The notes under the pieces were generated by a model. The model was not told the origin of the DNA. It made no database searches and was given only the letters and a program-made list of their open reading frames with translations. A stretch of DNA of 64,000 bases. It comes from Telopea speciosissima (Eukaryota > Streptophyta > Magnoliopsida > Proteales > Proteaceae). The stretch lies in NCBI RefSeq assembly GCF_018873765.1, contig NC_057916.1, positions 34,075,501 through 34,139,500 of the forward strand. Reading direction: 5' to 3'. Made by a program: the position numbers and the translations under genes. Every line of letters starts with the position of its first letter. Within the stretch, counting starts at the first letter, position 1. Below are positions 22,701-33,817 of this stretch, piece after piece.

Positions 22701-24815
22701 TTACTTACCCATTATTTTCTAACATATTTTTGTTAGTTCTTTTTAGTATTTTTTTAATGCCCTTGTCTGAAATCATAATCACCTTCGAAATTGAAACCTT
22801 CAATCAGCCAAACAGATTGATTTGTACAGTTATTTATTTGGATATATCTTTGGCCCTTTTGTTTTGGTGAAATTTGGAAATCACATTAAGTTATGTAATG
22901 AGAGATACCCATAAGGTTGTAGGGCAATATTTGTTGGACCAAGAATTGATCATTAGGTTTTGATTCAATAAAGTCTCACTCACCACCACATTAATGTTTG
23001 TTTTGATCAGAAACACAATTATCACAATACATAGAAATATTTTCTTTGTATGGACATTCACTACCATGGTTTGTGGGATGAAGTTTTCATATTGAACATT
23101 TTGTTACTTCCTTTGAAGTAAGTTCTGTATGGTCGTCATACATTCAGTTTGAACTTATATCTTTTACTTGACATGTGGCAATATAGGTCAAGTGGAATAA
23201 TGTAAGCCAATGTGTCCTATATGTGTCATGTTAGGAATAGTAGTGAGACTTGGGAATAACTACCCGATAACCACCTTGATGGGAGAGTATCAATTATCAA
23301 ATAGAGAATATGAACAAGAATTAGACAAAATGGCAGCAACATTAATCCTCTTCTCTGGAGGTAAGTCCACAACCTCCAATTTAGCTTTCATGATTTCTAT
23401 ATGTAAGAAACCTTTTATTTTTTATTTTTTCATTCACATTTTTTTTTTTAGAAAAATTTTCATTCGCATATGAAAATAGTTTTTGCTTTTTTACTAACTT
23501 TAAAATAATTAATTGATTGGCCAGGTATATTCTAATGGATGCCTTAGTTATACCCAATTTATTTGCTTAAAAATGTTTTTATTTTCTCCCTCTTCCGATC
23601 TCTCTTCTATTTTTACCCAAAAAAAAAAAAGATCTCTCTTTCTTCTATTGGTATTCTCCTTCATCCTATTCCTAGTGCATAGTGAAAGTGGCCCAACCTT
23701 AACCCCACCACGAGAATTTCGGAGGTCTCCTCTTTTTATCTTTCTACTTTTTAATATTCCAAACCCAAATCTAAAGCCATGTGGATGTAATAGATGGGTC
23801 ATGCGGACTCTTTTGCCCTTATTGTTATGAGAAAACTTTTAGAATTCGATAGAGTTTAGAAGGGGTCAATTTTGCCATTCCATCTAGCTTAAGGGATCCT
23901 TTTTCTTTTTAAGAGGGCATGCGTTACTAAACGTGGCTGCCCTTTAGTCCCAACGGCCTCTAAGGCACGAGGCAGATAACCATGCAATCCCAATCCATAA
24001 GGGCACCGCGTGTATGAGATGGGCCCAACTAAATTTATTCTCTTATTTAATAAGCCCAACAAATTTACTTGGAATCCTAAGTGATTTGTGCTAATTAACC
24101 ATCCATATTAGAGATAATCATCTCAGCTTGGCCATAGTTATGAAGAATAACAGAGTTGAAACTCAGCTCGAAAGTTCAAAACACATTGGGAAGACATATG
24201 TAATTGTTGGAAGAATAGTCTACTTGTTGAACGGTTATGATCATAGTTTCAATGGATCTATGTGGAAATGTTTCTATTCCAGATTAGTATTTCTGAGTTA
24301 ATTAAAAATAATTTTTATGTTTTGTTAATTTGGAATATTTCTGTATAAAAAAAAAATTTGTACGATAAAATTGGGAAAATATATTTCTTTAAATAAAAAA
24401 AAAAACACATATAGAATGCATATTAACAGAAATATATCTTCTATGGTGGTGATGATGGAAGTGGTGGTGGTGACAATGAAGGTGGTGGCAGTGGTGGCGG
24501 TGGCAGTGGCGGTTGGGGAGATGATGGAGGTGGTGGTGATAGAGAAAGTCGAGTTCTAGATTCAGATTTATTGGATTAGTTTTTGTTAAAAATTTGTGTT
24601 TTTGTACATAACCAACATTAAATATGTTTCTTCAATGATTAATAAATGTGTTTTTTTTTTATTTATCCAATTTATTTAAAAACACACACACACACACACA
24701 CGAAAACAGAATGAACATCATATACATATTTTGTTTCAAATTTATCAAAAAAATAAATAAAATTTATCATTCAGATAAGAATTGGGATTTTAAACATGGC
24801 TATCATTTAATCCAA
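22701..24815. other. Non-coding stretch with simple repeats
   Basis: No supported gene. A GGT/GGC-rich trinucleotide run lies at about 24440-24540 and an (AC)n run at about 24679-24701. Open frames over these repeats (Val-rich and Met-rich peptides) are artefacts. Confidence 0.45.
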
Positions 24816-24941
24816 AGCTGCGTTTGGTATGCAAACTTGAAATGCATTCTATGTTGATTTCGCATTCTCGAACGACAAAAACAACTATTTTTATAATCTG
24901 AGAATGTGACATCAACTTAGAATGCATACCAAATGCTACCC
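24816..24941. mobile_element. Short MITE, TTTGGTATGCA type
   Basis: The ends are inverted: AGCTGCGTTTGGTATGCA on the left and TGCATACCAAATGCTACC on the right, with a second inner pair (ATTCTATGTTGAT / ATCAACTTAGAAT). The element is about 126 bases and non-coding. Confidence 0.6.
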
Positions 24942-25054
24942 TAATGTAACAGCTGTTACTTGAAGCCTTTCAGCCCATTTAATGGCAATTTCAAAGGGTA
25001 GATATAGCTCTAATGAGGCATCTCCCTCTCTCTCTCTCTCTCTCTCTCTATACT

Positions 25055-25484
25055 GGTTCTATCCAATCCAAATAGACACGTTCCTCATGCTCAATGCATG
25101 TATCTAACAATTTGGATCTTCAGCTGCTGTCTACCCATGCGGCCGATGTGTGGCTTCACACAGGGGTGAAATGACTACCCGAGCACCCTAATCAGGTGGG
25201 GTCCATGCCCTGCCTGTGAGTCACGGGCGGGCCATAGCAGAGGATCCAAATTGTTAGATACATGCATTGAGTGTGAGGAACGTGTCTATTTGGAGGACCA
25301 GGATCGTCTTCAGGGAGCCCAGCGTCCAGGGCATGCCCAGGGGGCATCCAGTGGTTGAGCTGTGCCACACACATCTCGACGCACGCCTAGGGATGTGTAC
25401 GGCACAACCCAACAACTGGATGCACCCTGGGCATGTTGGGCTCCCTGGAGACGAGCTAAATTCCTATTTGGATTAGATAGAACC
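25055..25484. mobile_element. Outer MITE interrupted by another MITE
   Basis: The left arm starts GGTTCTATCCAATCCAAATAG and continues through ACACGTTCCTCA and GCATGTATCTAACAATTTGG. The right arm mirrors this up to CTATTTGGA at 25286-25294, where it is cut by a 169-base element, and its last bases TTAGATAGAACC follow at 25473-25484. Removing the inner element and one copy of its duplication restores continuous inverted arms of about 75 bases. Confidence 0.75.
25286..25472. mobile_element. MITE with 9-bp target duplication (copy 1)
   Basis: The element 25295-25463 is flanked by perfect 9-base repeats CTATTTGGA (25286-25294, 25464-25472). Its ends are inverted (GATCGTCTTCAGGGAG on the left, CTCCCTGGAGACGAGC on the right), and most of the interior also folds back. 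A second family member is at 41733-41918. Nine-base duplications are the mark of Mutator-type transposases, so it is probably a MULE-mobilised MITE. Confidence 0.85.
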
Positions 25485-25742
25485 ATGGTTTCAGTACACG
25501 GTATCAGAACAATAATCGGCAACATGAAAAACTGATACGATACCAATACAGTATCGGCCTGAATCAGCTATATCGAATAAAATTATCCCTCGATTTCCTT
25601 ATAAAATGAGTTTTCGGTTTATTTTATCCCTTATTTGTACCATGCTACCGATATAGTATTGGCATGATATCAATATCGGTGACTAGCGAAACCAGTACGT
25701 ACCGCCCAATACGATGATACGATATCGATACTTAGAACCATG
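25483..25742. mobile_element. MITE rich in CGATA/TATCG motifs
   Basis: The termini CCATGGTTTCAGTAC and ATACTTAGAACCATG are inverted. The interior is full of GATACGATAC, CAGTATCGG and TACGATGATACGATATCG, the composition of a common dicot MITE family also seen at 13722-13944. Non-coding. Confidence 0.5.
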
Positions 25743-25750
25743 ATATAACC

Positions 25751-25786
<36 letters not shown>

Positions 25787-26477
25787 CAGATTTCATGGGA
25801 AAAGAAGTACATCGTGGGCCACAACTCACTCACGGGTTTCTTCTCTATTCTCTTGGATTCTTATCTACAGCTACGACCCCTGCTCTCTTTTGCATTATAT
25901 TGTTGGACTTTTTTGACTTACTGATCAGGTTGGGAAGGTCTAAGGCTGGTGGGTCCAGTTAACCAATAACCCACCACTTATTCTAAAGGGTCGATCGATT
26001 CCATTGTTTGGGTAAGGTTTTGTGTTAGTTGGATTCCAATCCATTGGATGAATTATCGGAATTAAGAAACGTCTCCCTCTCTGACCTCCTCATCAGGTAA
26101 AGTTTTTACAGTCTTTAAGAAATCCTCGTCGGCGGAGCGCCGGAGGCCGGGAAGCCGGACACGGCGTATTTCTTGCTCTGTCCAGCCGCGTGAATGTGTG
26201 TAATTGTGGGACCCAACCAACGTATATATGGCGTGAGTGTAGTGAGTGACAGTTAAACAGAGAGACAGAAAGATGTAAGCTCACGATAAAGATAAAAGCA
26301 AATAGGCTGACAAACCACAGGTGCTGACTAGGACGATTCGTAACGTAGCATACAGGTGTCAAAATTACGTGCCTCCAGTAGCCAAGATTGCCGGTATTAT
26401 GGGACTGACATGGCACCGCTCTTGGCTTTGGCTTCCCATGTCCTCCGATACATGACAACCAGGCATGCCGAGGGCAA
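25743..26477. other. Non-coding stretch with GA microsatellite
   Basis: A (GA)n run lies at about 25754-25782. No supported gene. A minus-strand frame of 121 codons over 26093-26458 has random composition and no recognisable domain. Confidence 0.35.
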
Positions 26478-26665
26478 TTTGGCTCTCATCTAGCCGTGGC
26501 TGAAGCTGAAGGGTCCAGCCCAATAAAACAAGGATGGTTTTGATAATTTCACTGATGGAATCCAAGTGGGTCCCTATAAAATGATCATATCTCTGTTTTT
26601 ATGGTGTTTTCACTGGGCTGGACCCCCCAACTCCCCCACACGGCCGGGGGAGAACCAGATCTTTC
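26478..26665. mobile_element. Hairpin MITE
   Basis: The left arm (TAGCCGTGGCTGAAGCTG, AGGGTCCAGCCCAATAAAAC) faces the right arm (GTTTTCACTGGGCTGGACC, ACACGGCCGGGGGAGAACC). The loop carries ATGGTTTTGATAATT. It shares end motifs with 7957-8105, so the two are probably one family. Confidence 0.55.
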
Positions 26666-26925
26666 TTCTTTCTAAGTTTTAACTTTTCCCATCCCTCTCT
26701 CTCTTATATTATATATGTTGATTATGATCACACTAGTGACTAGTCTCCTCTCCTACGGCAAGTAGTCGCTAGTCTATCTCCAATTTTCCATGATGGATCC
26801 AACAACGAATTAAGGGATGTATGGGGTCCACAGTATGTGTGACAAATTGACAATAATGACAACATGATTACCCACAAATGTCATCTAAAAAAAAACACAT
26901 GATTACCCACAAAGACCAAAAGCCA

Positions 26926-28769
26926 TATATAATTGGAAAAATTACTTGATTAACCACTATTAGATTTATGTTTACAAAACTAACCATTCATTGTTTTAAT
27001 TAACAAAAATAAACTGTTTTGAGTTTGGGTTTACCAAACTAGCCAAAACAGTACCCATTGCTCATCTAAGTATTTTTTTTTGACAGTTTTACCCCTCCCT
27101 CCTCCTCTCCTCCTCCTCATTAACATACCCATCCCTGCAAAGCTGCTGCAAAGCTTTGCCATCCAAGCGCTATTACAGAAAATTTAATGATACCGTTACG
27201 TTTGTCACTGCGATCCCTCAAGCGGTGACTAAGGAAGTGCAAATATTTTGGTGGCATATAATCTCCAACGAAATTTGAGATTGGAATCTTGGACGTTCCA
27301 ATAGTCCGTCAAACTGAACCGAATTGGGTAAAGGCAGCGGCAGCTCTAGCTTCTCGTTCCATGAACCTCGCATCCAAAGTGATGACTTCACCCACCAATT
27401 GGCCTTCATCATCATACAAGAATTGAATCACTCTATATTTTCCCGCTGCATGATCAAAGCCAAAACCAATTCTAGGAAGGCTCTTACGACAAAAGCTAAG
27501 GAACCCATCAGCAGGTTTTAATTTAGAAAAACACCAACTCTCACCTGTAATAGGATTACAGATGACGATAGAACTAAATTTCCGCAGCACTGATTCCAAA
27601 CAAACCAATCCATTGCAAGTGCCAACGAGGTCAAACCAATTCTTATGCAAATACTCTATTTGAATTTCTATAGCTTTACAATTCCCTTCTTCAATCACAT
27701 TTAAAAAAAAAAGCCCTTTTTGAATCCCTCCGGACATCTATGTTTGTGTTTGATGAGCATGAGATGAGATGGTGGTATGTTGTGCATCATTAATTCCTCT
27801 TCTTTAGGTGCAGGTCAATGAATCCATGCTTGTCCACCTCGGGTTACTTGAGTCGGTTGTTACCATCACGAATGTGTTCTTCTTTGCAGATTGTTGGCGT
27901 AAACCTTCCGCAGAGATACTTCCAAAGAATGCGTTGCCTTCTCCATGTTTGATTAAAGGTTTTTGTAATCGGTTAGACTTCTCTTGTTTACGCTCCCAAA
28001 GCTTTGCTACATTTCAATTAAGTTCCTGTATGCGCTAATTTGTGCGGCAGAAAAATATTTTTTCTCTCTTTCTCGATCTATTGATCTAGTTATTATTATG
28101 ATATTCCTGCAGCGATGGCATCCCAACCTGTGCTTGGCGTCAGAAAATTCCAAGAGCATGGAAGATACAAGGAGGTCACGGTATGGGTGATGGCAAGCGC
28201 AACTGACGGAACAGGGCTACTGCAAGTTACAGAGGCCGGCTGCTTCCGGGATCGCCTTCTCCACTTCTTCTTCTTCTTCGAGACCATTGCCCTCACCCAC
28301 CCTTCAAATCAACCAACTACCATGCCGGCCACCAATACTCAAAGCCCCTGGCACCAGCTCACCCGCATCCCCGCCCCACTCCATCAGAGATCGATTCCTC
28401 TGCCCCATCGTCATCACCTCCTACCCAATCCCATCCATCCCCACCCCTGAAATCTTCGTTGGTTGCTATTGCAATAGAAGACAAGAGAGAGAGATGAGAT
28501 GTGAAAGGGGATGGGAAGAAGAAGAAGAAGAAGAAAGGGGCAGAGGCGGGTGGGCACGAGACATTACTGGTTGGGGGCAACGAAGAGGAGGAGGGAGGGA
28601 GGGCTAAAACTGTCAAAAAAAATCCTTTAATGAGCAATGGGTACTTTTTGGCTTAGTTTTGTAAACCCAAACTCGAAACAGTTTATTTTTGTTAATTAAA
28701 ATAATAAGGAGTTAGTTTTGTAAAAATAAACCTAATAGTGGTTAATCAAGTAATTTTTCCTATATAATT
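26926..28769. mobile_element. Mutator-like element with captured gene fragments (Pack-MULE)
   Basis: The element spans 26935-28760. Terminal inverted repeats of about 175 bases (26935-27113 and 28587-28760) both begin GGAAAAATTACTTGATTAAC and are near 90% alike by eye. Perfect 9-base target duplications TATATAATT flank it (26926-26934, 28761-28769), diagnostic of Mutator transposition. There is no transposase. The interior holds an F-box-associated fragment (27309-27737, minus) and at least one other exon-like piece on the plus strand after a TTCCTGCAG acceptor (about 28115-28250). It is therefore non-autonomous and carries host-derived DNA. Confidence 0.9.
27309..27737 (-). pseudogene. F-box-associated domain fragment captured in the Pack-MULE
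   Basis: The 142-codon minus-strand frame holds the F-box-associated (FBA) repeat pattern: GTCNGLVCLES, then IVICNPITGESW, then RIGFGFDHAAGKYRVIQ followed by FLYDDEGQLVGEV. In plant F-box proteins this region follows the F-box and binds substrates for SCF ubiquitin ligases. Here the N-terminal F-box and the rest of the FBA domain are missing; the frame stops at 27309-27311 soon after VITLDARFME. It lies wholly between the transposon ends. The ATG used may not be natural, since homology begins downstream of it. It is most likely a gene fragment, although transcription from the TIR cannot be excluded. Confidence 0.75.
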
Positions 28770-28860
28770 CGGGAAAAAGGTCGCAACGCTACTTCTAAAC
28801 GCACCCTTAACTGGCTAACCCAAACTCCATCTTTCCACCAAGGCATCAACAATACACAGG

Positions 28861-29027
28861 GAGGGCGGAGGGCGGAGGGCGGAGGGCGGAGGGCGGAGTT
28901 GGGAAGGGGGCGGTGTGGCAGGTGGGTTAGGGGAGTTGCAAGGGGTGGGTGGTGGTGTTCTGTGAAGAAAAAGGGCTAGGAAGTTGCGCGAAGGGCAGTG
29001 GAGGAAAGGGGACAGTGTTGCAGGTGA

Positions 29028-29072
<45 letters not shown>
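28861..29072. repeat. GAGGGCG tandem repeat and CT microsatellite
   Basis: Five head-to-tail copies of the 7-mer GAGGGCG lie at about 28861-28897; the spaced G-triplets could form a G-quadruplex. A (CT)n run follows at about 29028-29072. No gene is seen between 28770 and 29350. Confidence 0.8.
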
Positions 29073-29075
<3 letters not shown>

Positions 29076-29356
29076 TATATATATAATAAATTGCCCTCTC
29101 CACCTTCCAGGTTAGCATTGGCGGGTGGATTTTGAAGTTGAAACTTCGACCCATCGAACTCATTCTCAACTCTCAATTTAGCATTTTATATCTTTACCTC
29201 ATCTATCTCTCTCTTTTATTTATTTTTACCTCATAGATGTTCTGATTTGGTTTGTAACTCTTTCTTTAATCGCCTAGATTGATCTTCTTCTTGACTCTAT
29301 CAGTTTTTTGCTCCCTTTGACTGACATTTTGACTTGTGCGCATGGATTAAATGAAT

Positions 29357-29913
29357 TTGTAACAACAATGGTTCCCGCAATTCCATTCACCCACTTAAGC
29401 CATGAAAACTGCTACACTGATTGGAAATCTCCACCGACATTGCTACTGGTCGTGTAGGCAGATCTCAATAGAAATCTAGAGATGTCCCTGATATATCTAA
29501 AAATATACCCATACATGTGCAAGCATAACAAGAAGGTCCGGATATCTACATAGAACCCAGTGGACCCCATATAATTAATACGTCTGAGATATTTAGCCTT
29601 CTAATCTCTTCGAAGGCGAGTCAAGGAAATCAACCTAACTCAGTGGGCTGTAATAGTTCACCCTCCATTCAACTGGGTTGTAGCACAAACCGACCTAGAT
29701 TTTAAAAGGATTATTAATGGAAAGAGGTAGGTATTCACATTTATTACTCTTTTCATTTTTCACTCTTACTTACCTATTACCCGATTCTGACTTTATCATC
29801 GGAGATACCACGAGTTAACCTCGAGTTCCTCCGACCATTCTCTACTCCTTCCACAAGACATCCACCTCAGCTAGATCGGAATCAAGTAGCAACAGATTGG
29901 CGCCATCTGTGGG
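29357..29913 (+). mobile_element. Gypsy 5' LTR end and primer-binding site
   Basis: TTGGCGCCATCTGTGGG at about 29898-29914 is the characteristic primer-site region of plant Ty3/Gypsy elements and follows an LTR end reading AGTAGCAACA (to 29894). A possible LTR start, TGTAACAACAATGG, lies at about 29357, which would give an LTR near 540 bases; this edge is a guess because the matching 3' LTR is not in view. Confidence 0.55.
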
Positions 29914-30945
29914 AAACAACAAGAATACTTGTGATCCAACCACGAAGACCAAAGATGGTGATTACTAGAGCGTCATGTCCATCGACATTGAATCATCTGC
30001 AACTTCAACATGAAACTTCTCAAGAGAGAGATCAACACCTTGTTACCAATAGCGCCACCAGATTATCTCTAGTCATTTAAGCTTCAACTCCTGCGGCACT
30101 CCCATGCACCACGAGTCATGGGGGTAAAATCCAAGGATGCACATCTCAATTAGAAGATAACTGAGATAACCAACCCAATCAACAATTGCCGAGCAATCAT
30201 CAAGTTCCTCAAGGCGTTGTTACCCAATATAAATTTGAAACTCCAGCAACAAGTTCTGACCTTGACCATGGTTGTCAATCAGAACAGGCAGGTGGTTACA
30301 CAAGCCCAAGCTCGCGCACAACCATGGCCAATCAACCAAAACAAGCCGACTGTAATCACAACAAATCCTCTTCCACAGATTCTCGTCGGCGCATAGTCGA
30401 ACCCAAGCCAAACCTTCATGCGGCGCGACACTAATGACTTCCAAGGAACCCCCGAAGAAGCCAACCACTAACAAGATTGAGGTAGATAACCTTGACCGAC
30501 AAGTTAAGGAATTGCAAGATCAGATGCAGAAAATGGTCCAAATACAAGCTGAAGTTGAGAAGCCTATCTTCTCTGGCAGAACGGCTTTATCTGATGAAAT
30601 CATGGACGTTCCGTTTCCCAAAGGATTCAAGATGCCCGCTCTTGAATATTATGATGGGACCACTGGCCCTGCTCAACATTTAGAAGGGTTCAATTCCCTC
30701 ATGGATTTTTTTGGGGCTTCTAATCCCATCATGTGCCGAGCATTTTCAACGACCCTCCGGGAAGCGGCGAGAACATGGTTCACCAAACTTGCACCCAAGT
30801 GAAACTCAGCACAGCTTTCGCCATTACTTTTACAAGTAGTCGCAATCATAAGAAGACCTCGGTCAATCTAACTACTTTGACACAAAAGTTTGATGAGTCT
30901 CTTCAAGACTTCATCGCCCGTTTCAATTGCATGAAGTTAGAAATT

Positions 30946-33517
30946 GAAGATGTTATACCCGCACCCCAGGAGTATAATTAATTATTAATTCTTCCCCGTG
31001 ACGTGTAGTTATCACGCCATGTATGCCGGTGAGTTGTTCTCACCTGGTGGTCAAACCAGACTATATTGACCATAGTACGAGGTTGCCTATGGAAACTAGT
31101 CGGGACCATGGAGGTTGCCCTTTGACGTGTCGGGGGTAAGTAGTTGACCAAATTTTATTGTGTGCTTACCGCCCTCTCAAAGCCCTCGAAGTGTGGTCCA
31201 AAGGCCACGACCTCTTATGGTGGGAACCACCTTCCTACTCGCATCGGAGGCAAGGTTATTGGTTGCCTCCCCCCCGCATCCAATGCCGCTAATAAGGACC
31301 CTTGTGGGTGAGACCCGTGGCTAAGGTACTATTGGCGCCTGCCATGTTTGACCCTACCCAAATAGACCTAGGGTACACTATGAGGCCTTATCCAAACAGG
31401 CCATTAATAGTGGTTTTCTATAAGAGAGAGGTGGGTAGGACTACTCATTAGTCTTGGCTCATTTCTACCTAACCTAACCTAACCGTGCTTGAGAAGGGAG
31501 TTATGAAGAGAGGAGGCGGCAAGGAGGAGAAGGAGGAGAAGGAAGGGAAGAAGAAGAAGGAAACGATCTTGGGTTTGGAGTTTTAAAGAGGGCACATCTT
31601 GTGTATCTCGGACTGTGTAAGCCAAGTGCCCCTTTCCCCCCTTTTCTCTCTTTCCCCCTTGCTCGTTTGAGCTTGGGTGGTTCGTTGGTTGCAGCCCCAA
31701 GATGGGGTTTTTCCTTTTGAAACCCAAAGGGTTAGCTTGAACCATGTTTGGTTTCCCCTTGTAGGATGTCTTTGTCCTACTTTCCCTACATCCCTTGAGA
31801 TCTCCAAGCGGGTCTCTTGGCCTAAGGTTCCAACCACCTAGGAACCCCAAATCGGACTCGGAGTTGTTGGCTCCTTTAAAACCCCTTAAATCTCTTTGAA
31901 TGTTGGGTGTTTCTAAGACCCAAATAGACTCCAAGACACCCCTCCCTAGTCCCTTGAGGCTTAGAGAACCAAATGGGACAACCCTGGGCTTTTAAAGACC
32001 TTGAAATCACACTTGGGTTGCATCGGAGGCAAGGCTGCGTGAGTCCGATGTTTGCCTCCGATGTGTCCCGAGCTGCAGGGAAGGTCGGAGGCAAGCTGCG
32101 TGAGTCCGATGTTTGCCTTCGATGTGGCTTGAGCCTGCAAGAAGGTCGGAGGCAAGGTCGGAGGCAAGCCCGCCGAGTCCGACGTTGCCTCCGATGCGCT
32201 TTAAGGCTTATAACTTATGTAAACGTGGGGTTTCTCTATGAGGCCTCCCCTACACTCTCTCACACTCTTATTCACTTCTATAGGCGCCAACATATGTGCA
32301 ATGGAGTGATTTTGAGCGAGAATCGTTGCGCTTATACAAATTCTATTTGAAGTAATTGGTGAGTGGGTTTGGGTGACTGTTTGAGCTTGTTTACTATTGC
32401 TTATTCATGCATTTATGAATTATATTGTGACATTATCATTCAAGCATGATTGCATATTTGCATTTATTCTTATTCGATGATGATGATTTGGATGATATGG
32501 ATTTGTGTTGGGTTACGGTCTTGGGAATGCGCACGGAACCCCGAATTACTTAGAATTGTATATTACATCTCATTCTTCTGTATCCGCCGTGTTGTCTTTG
32601 GTACCCGGGTGTTAGATGGAATGGGACGTTGATACACCCGGATGTACCTCTCAACACGATAGGATTCATGTAGTATATCCGTGGTTAGGCTCGTTCCTAT
32701 GCTACGACCCTTACCAACGAGGGGTTTAGGTGTTGGGTAGCGAGCACCTGCTGTGGAGAGTTAGAGAGGCCAGGCCGGGGGTAGTAATGGTTATCGGAGT
32801 CGCCTCACGGGTGGTGATGACTACGACCGACGCGGGCTCCATAGTAATAATTGAGGTTGCATTGTGGTGAGAATGGAAGGATCCACAATGTCTTTCAGAG
32901 ATTATTAGCGAGATATACCCATTGACTTAGCATTGTGTGTTAGGTGGTAAATGAATTAATAATAGCATGCACCATGGACTATTTGTGATTGTGTGATTGT
33001 GCATCCCCTTTCTCTCTCACTAGCTCGGTGGAGCTAACCCCGTGTACACATTCTTTTTAGATTTGGATGCGAGATGATTCTTGTGGAGCGAGACCGTGAT
33101 CGAGGATCATGGCTATGGTTGCCCATGATGATTGTGCCTACGGGTTGTACTTTACTTGGGATCGTTCCCGTTTTATTATTATTTTAGAGCATTGTGCTTT
33201 GTATAAACTTTTATGTTTTACCTTTTTGGTAGCTACTTGATGGTCATAGGAATTTTGTAACTATGTTACTTATTATCATTAGCCAATGAACATCTTATAA
33301 TCATTTCATTTACGCTTTCGCAAACTCTGACCTATCTCGGAATGTAATATTCCTTTGTCTTTCGCACTCTAATATTATTGTATTGTAATATTGGTTTATG
33401 ACTGTGAGTTGGCCACTGCATCGAGATCCTGGCGGTGAGGTGGGATGACGCGTGTCACCCCAATCATACCCTGATATTGTATTTTATCCCTTGTCGGGAT
33501 AGGGGTGTGACAGAAGA
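30946..33517. mobile_element. 2.56-kb solo LTR-like insertion in the Gypsy gag
   Basis: The insert 30951-33512 starts TGTTATACCC, ends GGGGTGTGACA and is flanked by perfect 5-base repeats GAAGA (30946-30950, 33513-33517), the target duplication of LTR retrotransposons. Removing it restores the host gag frame. It has no coding domains and is itself related, in inverse orientation, to the sequence at 33818-35040. It is probably a solo LTR left by recombination. It contains purine-rich GGAGGAGAAGG stretches, an array of GGAGGCAA/TCCGATG repeats and short CTAACC repeats near 31470. Confidence 0.8.
32020..32200. repeat. Degenerate tandem repeat inside the solo LTR
   Basis: Three units of roughly 60 bases carry the pattern TCGGAGGCAAGCTGCGTGAG, TCCGATGTTTGCCTCCGATG and GAGCCTGCA/GAGCTGCAG. 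The unit itself is an imperfect palindrome (CATCGGAGGCAA facing TTGCCTCCGATG). A related single motif lies at about 31226-31260. Confidence 0.7.
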
Positions 33518-33817
33518 CCTCGATCCTGTCGTCGAAAGGCCACTCTCACGGTTAGTATCATTGATACTGATCTCAGTTTTTCATTGTGTAAAAAACCTCC
33601 CTGATGATTTAAATCAACTCTTAGCCCGCCATGAAAAGTACATGAATGCTATGGAAACCATGGATGCTAAGAAGGAAATACACAATGAAAAATTGGGAAG
33701 AAACGCCTGGGTCGAGCGGCTGAAATCCGTGGATTATCCATTACAAGGATTCTTCGGTGCCTCCGTCAAGGTTTCCGGATTGATTGAGCTACCACTTACT
33801 ACTGGATCCGGCGATCA

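Larger units (their letters stand above)
30430..33817 (+). pseudogene. Gypsy gag with protease remnant, split by an LTR insertion
   Basis: The first part (30434-30950) encodes gag: a coiled DRQVKELQDQMQKM segment, PKGFKMPALEYYDGTTGP, then MCRAFSTTLREAARTWF. It shifts frame at about 30800 and continues with SLQDFIARFNCMKLEIE. A 2.56-kb insertion then interrupts, and the same gag resumes at 33518 with NLPDDLNQLLARHEKYMNAM, the expected next block. About 40 codons later the sequence jumps to a motif like the Gypsy protease tail (FFGASVKVSGLIELPL), so the zinc knuckle and protease core are deleted. Homology ends at 33817 where another LTR begins. Confidence 0.75.

Noticed and set aside
24371-24559. 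Val/Met-rich 62-codon frame
   Set aside because: Product of a GGT/GTGG trinucleotide repeat.
31466-31484. CTAACC repeats resembling interstitial telomere sequence
   Set aside because: Only three to four short degenerate units with a six-base period, inside an LTR; plant telomere repeats are TTTAGGG.
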